From: Gammaproteobacteria bacterium
GTDB taxonomy: Bacteria; Pseudomonadota; Gammaproteobacteria; Steroidobacterales; GCA-2729495
Assembly (NCBI GenBank): GCA_023150055.1
Contig: JAKLLP010000172.1
Coordinates: forward strand, 1-5,259
Direction: 5' to 3'
DNA length: 5,259 bases
Shown: in pieces, positions 1 through 5,259 of the stretch
How the letters are laid out: each line of letters starts with the position of its first letter
Position numbering within the stretch: the first letter of the stretch is position 1
Notes under the pieces: generated by a model
What the model was told of the DNA's origin: nothing
Seen by the model: the letters and a program-made list of their open reading frames with translations, nothing else
Databases searched by the model: none
Position numbers and translations under genes: made by a program

Positions 1-2672
1 GGCTGCTGCGGGATGATGTGCGACGTCTCGGCGCGCTGGTCGGCGAGATGTTGACCGATCAGGTCGGAGCGGGATTTTTTGCCGATGTCGAGCGCATCCG
101 CGTTGCCGCGATCGAGCGGCGCGAACGCGGCGCACCCGTGGATACGCTGGCCGGTCTGCTCGACGGTTGCGGACTGGCTCGGGGCGAGCAGCTCGTACGC
201 GCTTTTCTCAGCTACTTTCAGGTCGTCAATCTCGCCGAACGCGTCCATCGCATCCGCCGCCGGCGCGATTACCAGCGCCAGGCTCCGGCGCCGCCGCAGC
301 CGGGCGGGCTCGAGGACGCGTTGCGCCGGCTGCATGCCGACGGCGTCGACGGCACGGAGCTGGGCGCGCTGCTGGCACGGCTGCAGATCGAGCCGGTTTT
401 CACCGCACACCCGACCGAGGCCGTGCGGCGTGCACTGCTCGACAAGGAGCGGGCCATCGTGCGGCTGCTGGTGGCCGACATCGATCGCGGCCAGACACCG
501 CAGGAGCGCGGTGCCGCTCTGGCACGGATCCGTCAGATTCTGACCACGGCGTGGCAGACCGACGAGCTGCCCCCCGACAAGCCAACCGTCGACGACGAGC
601 TGGCCCACGTCGGTTATTACCTCTCGGAGGTGATTTACCGCATCGTCCCGGTGTTTTACGAGGACTTCGCGGCGGCGCTGCGTGTCGTCTGGGGTGAGGA
701 TCAGGCGCCGGCGTTGCCCAATGCCGTGTTGCGCTTCGGGAGCTGGGTCGGCGGCGACATGGATGGCAACCCCAATGTCGGCGCTGCCGCCGTCGTCAAA
801 ACGCTCACGGTGCAACGCCGGCTGGCGATCGAAGCCTATCGCCGCGACGTGCGGCGGCTCGCCGCGTTGCTGACGCAGTCCCCGCACCGGGTGGGCTTCT
901 CGCCGGCCCTGCTCGCACAGCTGGAGGCGTACCGCGCCGCGGACGACGGCCCCGCCCCGGGCGTCGGCATGCCGTATCGTGAATTTCTCGGGTGGGTCGA
1001 ACAGCGCCTGTCGGCGACGGGTGGCGACGGGCCGCATGGCTACGATTGCGCAGCCTCGTTGCGGGCCGATATCGCCTTGCTGGACGACAGCCTGCGCCGG
1101 CACGGCGGCGCCAATGCCGGTCACTTCGCCGTGCAGCGACTGCTGTGGCGTATCGATACCTTCGGCTTCCATCTGGCGACGCTCGATCTGCGCCAGCACG
1201 CTGAAGTTCACGATGCGGCCCTCGCCGCGCTGCTCGGCGATGAGCAGTGGAGCGGACGCGAGCCGGCGGCGAAGGCGCGATACCTGCGCCGGCTGCTCGA
1301 CGACGATGCGGTGCCGCGGGCCGGCAGCACCCCGGTGACCGGTGCCGAGGACACCCTGGAGGTGTTCCGCACCGTCGGCAGGGCGCTGCCGAGCTTCGGC
1401 CACCACGCCTTCGGCGCCTACATCATCAGCATGAGCCGCAGCGCGGCCGATGCGCTCGGTGTGCTGGTTCTGGCGCGCAGCGCGGACTGCGTCGACGGCA
1501 ACGGTCACGTGCCCCTCGATATCGTGCCGTTGTTCGAGACGGTCGATGATCTCGATGGCGCAACGCAGACCATGCGCTCGCTCTTCGAAGATCCGGCCTA
1601 CCGGCGCCATCTCGTCGCTCGCGGAGGGAGCCAGATGGTCATGCTCGGGTATTCGGACAGCGCGAGGGATGCCGGCATCGTCGCCTCGCGCTGGGCGTTG
1701 CAGCAGGCGCAGATCGCGCTGCAGGCGCTCGGCCGCGAGACGGGCCTGCGTATCACGTTCTTTCACGGGCGCGGCGGCTCACTCTCCCGCGGCGGCAGTA
1801 AGACCGAACGGGCCGTCATCGCCGCGCCACGCGGCTCGGTCGACGGCCGGCTGCGGTTCACGGAACAGGGCGAGGTCATCCACCGCAAGTACGGTATTCG
1901 CGCGCTCGCGCTGCGCAACCTGGAGCAAACCACCGGCGCCGTGCTGCGTGCCTCGCTCCGTCCGCGCCCGACCGAGCCGCGCGAGGCCGAATGGCGGCGG
2001 GTGATGAACGCCATGGCGGGTAGTTCCCGCCGCCACTACCGCGCATTGGTCTACGAACGTGGCGACTTTATCGGTTACTTCCGCACGGTGACCCCGATCG
2101 ACGTCATCGAACGGCTGCGCATCGGCTCGCGGCCCAGCCGACGAAGCGCGGCCGACAGCATCGATTCGCTGCGCGCCATCCCGTGGGTCTTTGCCTGGTC
2201 ACAAAACCGCGCCGGGCTGACCGGCTGGTACGGTGCCGGCACCGCGCTCGCCGGGGCGCTGGCGGCCGAGGGCCGTGAAACCCTGGCGGAAATGGCGCGC
2301 GACTGGCCGTTTTTCGCCACGCTCATCGACGATCTCGAGATGGTGATGGCCAAATCGGACATGGCGATTTTCGAGCGCTACTCCCGGCTGTCGGCGGCGC
2401 ACGAGGCCTTCTACCCGCAGATCAACGCGGAATTCAGCCGTGCCCGCGATGCCATCCTGGCCATCAAGCGCGGCGCCGAACTGCTGGCTGCCGATCACCG
2501 GCTGCGCATATCGATACGCCTGCGCAACCCTTATGTCGATCCGATGAGCATTCTGCAGATCGACCTCCTCAACCGCTGGCGCGAAGCCGGCCGTCCCGAA
2601 GAGGGGCCGCTTTTTCATGCCCTCGTGGCCACCGTCAACGGCATCGCTGCCGGTATCCAGAACACCGGCTGA
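1..2672 (+). CDS. ppc: Phosphoenolpyruvate carboxylase (5' end outside window)
   Basis: Catalyses PEP + bicarbonate to oxaloacetate + phosphate, the anaplerotic supply of the TCA cycle; cytosolic, normally a homotetramer. Counting residues from the GTG at 18: the catalytic-His motif TAHPTEA is at 129-135 (His131, equivalent to E. coli His138). GSWVGGDMDGNPNV is at 241-254, GYSDSARDAG at 544-553, the mobile-loop motif FHGRGGSLSRGG at 582-593 (Arg585 and Arg591, equivalent to E. coli Arg581/Arg587), and SLRAIPWVFAWSQNR follows in the C-terminal third. The protein ends in the invariant QNTG. The GTG at 18 is probably not the start: the frame is open to the window edge and reads LLRDDVRRLGALVGE, which aligns with LRSNVSMLGKVLGE of E. 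coli after its first seven residues. The true start is therefore likely a few codons upstream, outside the window, and only a handful of residues are missing. All catalytic motifs are intact, with no frameshift seen. The function is close to certain. Confidence 0.97.
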   Translation, partial: LLRDDVRRLGALVGEMLTDQVGAGFFADVERIRVAAIERRERGAPVDTLAGLLDGCGLARGEQLVRAFLSYFQVVNLAERVHRIRRRRDYQRQAPAPPQPGGLEDALRRLHADGVDGTELGALLARLQIEPVFTAHPTEAVRRALLDKERAIVRLLVADIDRGQTPQERGAALARIRQILTTAWQTDELPPDKPTVDDELAHVGYYLSEVIYRIVPVFYEDFAAALRVVWGEDQAPALPNAVLRFGSWVGGDMDGNPNVGAAAVVKTLTVQRRLAIEAYRRDVRRLAALLTQSPHRVGFSPALLAQLEAYRAADDGPAPGVGMPYREFLGWVEQRLSATGGDGPHGYDCAASLRADIALLDDSLRRHGGANAGHFAVQRLLWRIDTFGFHLATLDLRQHAEVHDAALAALLGDEQWSGREPAAKARYLRRLLDDDAVPRAGSTPVTGAEDTLEVFRTVGRALPSFGHHAFGAYIISMSRSAADALGVLVLARSADCVDGNGHVPLDIVPLFETVDDLDGATQTMRSLFEDPAYRRHLVARGGSQMVMLGYSDSARDAGIVASRWALQQAQIALQALGRETGLRITFFHGRGGSLSRGGSKTERAVIAAPRGSVDGRLRFTEQGEVIHRKYGIRALALRNLEQTTGAVLRASLRPRPTEPREAEWRRVMNAMAGSSRRHYRALVYERGDFIGYFRTVTPIDVIERLRIGSRPSRRSAADSIDSLRAIPWVFAWSQNRAGLTGWYGAGTALAGALAAEGRETLAEMARDWPFFATLIDDLEMVMAKSDMAIFERYSRLSAAHEAFYPQINAEFSRARDAILAIKRGAELLAADHRLRISIRLRNPYVDPMSILQIDLLNRWREAGRPEEGPLFHALVATVNGIAAGIQNTG

Positions 2673-2697
2673 GCGCTGCAGGTGATGATGCGCGCAA
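2673..2697. other. 25-base convergent gap between ppc and gluQ
   Basis: Only 25 bases separate the ppc TGA from the gluQ TGA on the opposite strand. I find no GC-rich hairpin followed by a T run on either strand here or just inside the flanking genes. Either termination relies on Rho or lies inside the opposing gene, or the two transcripts overlap at their 3' ends. Confidence 0.5.
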
Positions 2698-3606
2698 TCA
2701 GCACCGCGTGAGATCTGCGAATCCGCGGCCCGGCATATCTCCAAGCTGGCTGCGAATCTCCGCGGGGGTGACGCCCACGGCACGCAGCGCTGCGAGCGTC
2801 TGGTCGCGATCGCGCTTGGCGAGGCGCCGGCCCGCGGCGTCGCGCACGAGAGCATGATGATGGTAACGGGGCGGGGTGATACCGAGCACCGCCTGCAGCA
2901 GCCGCTGCACGTGGGTGGCGGCGAAGAGGTCCTCGCCGCGCGTCACCAGCGTGACGCCCTGCGCGGCATCGTCGAGCACCACGGCAAGGTGATAACTCAC
3001 GCCGATGTCCTTGCGCGCCAGCACCACGTCGCCGAAGAGCGCCGGCTGCACGTCGATCACGCCGTGCTCGACGCCACTGCCACGTCCGGTCTCCTCGAAC
3101 GCGAGCGGGCGGGCGCCTGACGCGTCGATGCAGGCCTCGACGTCGAGACGCCAGGCATAAGGTTCGCCCGCAGCGATGCGCGCGCGACGCTGGTCTTCCG
3201 GCAGCCGGCGGCAGGTTCCGGGGTACAGCGGCCCCTCCGCACCATGCGGCGCTGCGCCCATGCGCTCGACTTCCGCGGCAATCGTCCTGCGGGTACAGAA
3301 ACACGGATAGGCGAGCCCGCGCCCGGCGAGTCCGCTCACGCATTCACGGTAGCGCGCCAGGTGTTCGGACTGGCGCAGCACCGGCCCGTCCCAGTCGAGT
3401 CCGAGCCAGGCGAGGTCGTCCCGGATCGCCGCCTCGAACGCCGGCCGGCATCGGCCCTGGTCGATGTCTTCGATCCGCAGCAGGAAGCGCCCGCCGGAGG
3501 AGCGCGCGAAGTCATGCGCGATGCGCGCGGCGAACGCGTGCCCGAGATGCAGCAGGCCGGTCGGGCTCGGCGCGAAGCGCGTGGTCTCGGGGCCGGAAAA
3601 CGTCAC
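2698..3606 (-). CDS. gluQ: Glutamyl-Q tRNA(Asp) synthetase
   Basis: Paralogue of the glutamyl-tRNA synthetase catalytic domain that activates glutamate and attaches it to queuosine-34 of tRNA(Asp). It lacks the anticodon-binding domain of GltX, and the ~302-residue length fits the truncated GluQ form (GltX is ~470). Positions from the GTG at 3606: RFAPSPTG at 10-17, the HIGH-type box HLGH at 20-23, and LLRIEDID at about 42-49. A zinc site of GluQ type follows (CFC at 102-104, Tyr128, Cys132 in YPGTC), then YHLAVVLDD and a KMSKS-like loop LAKRD at 272-276. The GTG at 3606 was chosen because the family begins about ten residues before RFAPSPTG. An upstream TTG at 3672 would add 22 poorly conserved residues and overlap the aldolase gene by 44 bases. 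No good Shine-Dalgarno stands before GTG 3606, so the start is uncertain; the function is not. In E. coli this gene follows dksA; here it follows an aldolase gene, and no dksA is visible. Confidence 0.93.
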   Translation of the reverse strand: MTFSGPETTRFAPSPTGLLHLGHAFAARIAHDFARSSGGRFLLRIEDIDQGRCRPAFEAAIRDDLAWLGLDWDGPVLRQSEHLARYRECVSGLAGRGLAYPCFCTRRTIAAEVERMGAAPHGAEGPLYPGTCRRLPEDQRRARIAAGEPYAWRLDVEACIDASGARPLAFEETGRGSGVEHGVIDVQPALFGDVVLARKDIGVSYHLAVVLDDAAQGVTLVTRGEDLFAATHVQRLLQAVLGITPPRYHHHALVRDAAGRRLAKRDRDQTLAALRAVGVTPAEIRSQLGDMPGRGFADLTRC

Positions 3607-3628
3607 GACCGTGGCGCCCCGGCGTGGC

Positions 3629-4231
3629 TCATGCCGGCCGCTCCTCGAGAAGGCGCCCGGCCGCTTCGGCAAGGTTCGCCCCGATGCTGACGAGCCCGTC
3701 GCGGTGGCCGCCCATCACGGCAATGCGGATCTCGGCGAGTCCCGCGCCGTGCCACAACCGCGCGAACTCGCGCGCCATCTCCGGCGTGCCGTAGGCGATC
3801 GCCGGATCCGTGGTCGGCACGCGTCCCTGCAAGGCTTGCCACAGGCGGCTGTCGTGCACGTGCGCGACGGCGCAGATCCCGGCGCCGACCGCGTAGATCG
3901 CGGCATGGGTCAGTGACTCGGACGAGGCGGGCAGCGGCCCGCGGCTCACGACGCGGTTCCCGGCGAGGTCGTAATCGACGACCCGCGTGAAGTGCCGCGC
4001 GTCGGCTGCCGGCACGGCGCCGGTCTGCGTCGCGCTGATCACGAAGCCGCGCTCGCCGGACCGGCGCGCGCTGATGTTGCCGTAACCGACGTCGTGCAGC
4101 GCGTCGTGGCCGATGAGCCCCGCGGCGCGCAGCCGGTTGCGCCAGTCGATCAACTCCGCGATCTCCGCGGCGGGGATCTCCGCCGCGCGCGCCCAGTCGG
4201 AATCGAACTTGACGCAGCCCTCGTCGGTCAC
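3629..4231 (-). CDS. Class II aldolase/adducin-family protein, possible 5-deoxypentulose or methylthioribulose phosphate enzyme
   Basis: A 200-residue single-domain protein of the zinc-dependent class II aldolase fold (fuculose-1-phosphate aldolase, L-ribulose-5-phosphate epimerase, MtnB). Visible motifs are YGNISAR at 50-56 (phosphate-binding loop region), the catalytic SSE at 103-105, HVH at 124-126 and a third His at 176 in GGHRDG. These correspond to SSE, HxH and the HH of E. coli FucA, so metal binding looks intact. The GTG start overlaps the stop of the upstream mtnA-like gene as GTGA, which argues for translational coupling. That neighbour suggests the substrate is the ketose-1-phosphate MtnA makes: either dehydration (MtnB, methionine salvage) or retro-aldol cleavage to DHAP (Ald2, DHAP shunt). 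Sequence alone does not decide; [14 protein letters not shown] and GGHRDG differ from B. subtilis MtnB as I remember it. The fold is confident; the specific reaction is inferred from context. Confidence 0.85.
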   Translation of the reverse strand: MTDEGCVKFDSDWARAAEIPAAEIAELIDWRNRLRAAGLIGHDALHDVGYGNISARRSGERGFVISATQTGAVPAADARHFTRVVDYDLAGNRVVSRGPLPASSESLTHAAIYAVGAGICAVAHVHDSRLWQALQGRVPTTDPAIAYGTPEMAREFARLWHGAGLAEIRIAVMGGHRDGLVSIGANLAEAAGRLLEERPA

Positions 4232-5259
4232 GGCCGTGCACGCTCCGGGAACAGCCGCTCCAGCCCCGCCCTGCTCGCCTCGCAGATGCCCCTTTCCGTG
4301 ACGAGACCGGTGACGAGGCGCGCCGGCGTCACGTCGAAGGCGAAGTTGCTGGCCGGCGTGGCCGGCGCGGCGATCGCCACCTCGACCATGCGCCCGTCCG
4401 CGAACCCGCGCGCGCGGGTCACCTCGGCCGCATCGCGCTCCTCGATCGGGATGTCACGCAAGCCGTCGTCGAGGTTCCAGTCGATGCTCGTGGACGGCAG
4501 CGCGACATAGAACGGCAGACCGTTGTCGCGCGCTGCAAGCGCCTTGAGATAGGTGCCGATCTTGTTGGCGACGTCCGCGTTGCGGGTGGTGCGGTCCGTG
4601 CCCGTGATGCAGAGATCGACCAGGCCATGCTGCATGAGGTGGCCGCCGGCGTTGTCCACGATCAGCGTGTGCGGCACCCCGTAGCGGGCAAGCTCCCAGG
4701 CGGTCAGCTGCGCCCCCTGGTTGCGGGGCCGTGTCTCGTCGATCCACACGTGAACGGCGATACCGCGCTGCTGCGCAAGGTAGATCGGTGCGGTCGCGGT
4801 GCCGATACCGAGCGTGGCGAGCGCGCCGGCGTTGCAGTGCGTGAGCACATTCACCGGCTGGCCCGGCCGGGCCGCGGCCGCCGCCTCGATAAGTCCCAGG
4901 CCACGGCGGCCGATCGCCGCGCAGATCGCCTCGTCCTCGGCCACGATCGCCTCGGCCTCGCGACGTATGCGCCCTGCGGCATCCGTGCCGGTGCCGCCCG
5001 TGGCCAGCGCCGCCAGGACCCCGCGATAGGCGGTGTGGGTCCGGGCGGCGAGAATCCCGACCAGATCGCCGGCCCCCGCGGCCTTTGCGGCCATATCGAG
5101 CTTGGGCTTCTTCCAGTTGTAATCGTCGAGGATGATGCCGTTCGGCCGGAGGCGCGCCCCGAGCTTGTGGCTCTTTACGTTGCGCCCGGGGATCGCGGCG
5201 CCGAGGGCGTCGGGGCTTAGGCGGCTCCGCCCTCCGTCGTTGTCGGTGATGACGAGCAG
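4228..5259 (-). CDS. mtnA: MtnA-like S-methyl-5-thioribose-1-phosphate isomerase, open to window edge, atypical N-terminal part
   Basis: MtnA converts 5-methylthioribose-1-phosphate (and 5-deoxyribose-1-phosphate in some bacteria) to the ribulose-1-phosphate form. Counting from the internal ATG at 5094: [11 protein letters not shown] at 84-94 with catalytic Cys87, [16 protein letters not shown] at 120-135, [11 protein letters not shown] at 147-157, [20 protein letters not shown] at 165-184 with catalytic Asp167, then [18 protein letters not shown] and [18 protein letters not shown]. Cys87 to Gln126, Asp167 and Asn177-Lys178 have exactly the spacing of B. subtilis Cys160, Gln199, Asp240 and Asn250-Lys251. 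The ATG at 5094 is unlikely to be the start: the frame runs on to the window edge without a stop, and 50 of those 55 codons end in G or C. That upstream part (containing [16 protein letters not shown]) lacks the family's RGAP(L/A)IG region and I do not recognise it. The gene is either an N-terminal fusion or replacement, or a rearranged copy; C-terminal identity is firm, activity is not. Confidence 0.85.
   Translation of the reverse strand: MLVITDNDGGRSRLSPDALGAAIPGRNVKSHKLGARLRPNGIILDDYNWKKPKLDMAAKAAGAGDLVGILAARTHTAYRGVLAALATGGTGTDAAGRIRREAEAIVAEDEAICAAIGRRGLGLIEAAAAARPGQPVNVLTHCNAGALATLGIGTATAPIYLAQQRGIAVHVWIDETRPRNQGAQLTAWELARYGVPHTLIVDNAGGHLMQHGLVDLCITGTDRTTRNADVANKIGTYLKALAARDNGLPFYVALPSTSIDWNLDDGLRDIPIEERDAAEVTRARGFADGRMVEVAIAAPATPASNFAFDVTPARLVTGLVTERGICEASRAGLERLFPERARP
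4243..4246 (-). promoter_or_regulatory. Possible ribosome binding site of the aldolase gene
   Basis: GGAG on the minus strand, 11 bases before the GTG at 4231 and inside the end of the mtnA-like gene. The spacing is slightly long, but it is the only purine-rich match near this start. The GTGA stop-start overlap at 4228-4231 may make re-initiation by terminating ribosomes the main route. Confidence 0.35.

Noticed and set aside
2660..2710. GCGC repeats around the ppc/gluQ convergent junction as a possible bidirectional terminator.
   Set aside because: The repeats are short and self-complementary, give no stable stem, and have no T run on either side.
2199..2855. Long minus-strand open frame opposite the 3' end of ppc and running into gluQ.
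   Set aside because: Its product has low-complexity, Arg/Ala-rich shadow composition, and it lies over two genes with firm family matches.
3603..4241. Minus-strand open frame of 212 codons overlapping the aldolase gene.
   Set aside because: It is highly Arg-rich and out of frame with the SSE/HVH/GGH aldolase motifs; a shadow of the real gene.
5150..5161. RGAP encoded on the minus strand in a different frame, about 40 codons before the conserved Arg of the mtnA-like gene, where the family's RGAPLIG would be expected.
   Set aside because: Flanking residues in that frame (KEPQA before, [11 protein letters not shown] after) do not resemble MtnA, and its composition is Arg/Pro-rich like an out-of-frame shadow. 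Treated as chance unless indels are shown.
4627..5220. Plus-strand open frame antisense to the mtnA-like gene.
   Set aside because: The protein has no recognisable motif and lies opposite conserved MtnA residues; it follows from high GC and few stops.

Overview
This window comes from a GC-rich bacterial chromosome, most likely a gammaproteobacterium. The phosphoenolpyruvate carboxylase resembles, from memory, the Xanthomonadales-type subfamily (HGRGGSLSRGGSKTE rather than the E. coli HGRGGSIGRGGAP), and GluQ-type tRNA-modifying enzymes are typical of Proteobacteria. The assignment is inferred from protein style and codon use; no marker gene settles it. Coding density is close to 100 %. I see no RNA gene, mobile element, repeat array or CRISPR.

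Layout: the left half (to 2672, + strand) is one gene, ppc, whose 5' end lies just off the window. The right half (2698-5259, - strand) is a tight convergent gene group, read from right to left: an mtnA-like methylthioribose-1-phosphate isomerase whose frame is open to the window edge, a small class II aldolase/adducin-family protein, and gluQ (glutamyl-queuosine tRNA(Asp) synthetase). The mtnA stop and the aldolase GTG start share a 4-base GTGA overlap. The aldolase stop lies 22 bases before, or overlaps, the gluQ start. The three genes are therefore probably co-transcribed. Ppc and gluQ converge with only 25 bases between their stop codons.

Function: Ppc refills oxaloacetate for the TCA cycle. 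MtnA plus a class II aldolase is the core of two known routes that dispose of 5'-methylthioadenosine or 5'-deoxyadenosine. One is the methionine salvage pathway, with an MtnB dehydratase. The other is the 'DHAP shunt', with an Ald2 aldolase that splits the ketopentose phosphate into DHAP and an aldehyde. The aldolase protein carries the SSE...HxH...H metal and catalytic pattern of the fold, but the sequence alone does not say which reaction it runs. GluQ glutamylates queuosine in tRNA(Asp) and has no obvious metabolic link to the other two.

The most unusual point is the mtnA-like gene. From its Cys onward it matches the family with exact spacing of active-site residues. Upstream of about 5050 the frame stays open and looks coding (50 of 55 codons end in G or C), yet it does not contain the N-terminal RGAP substrate-loop region expected of MtnA.
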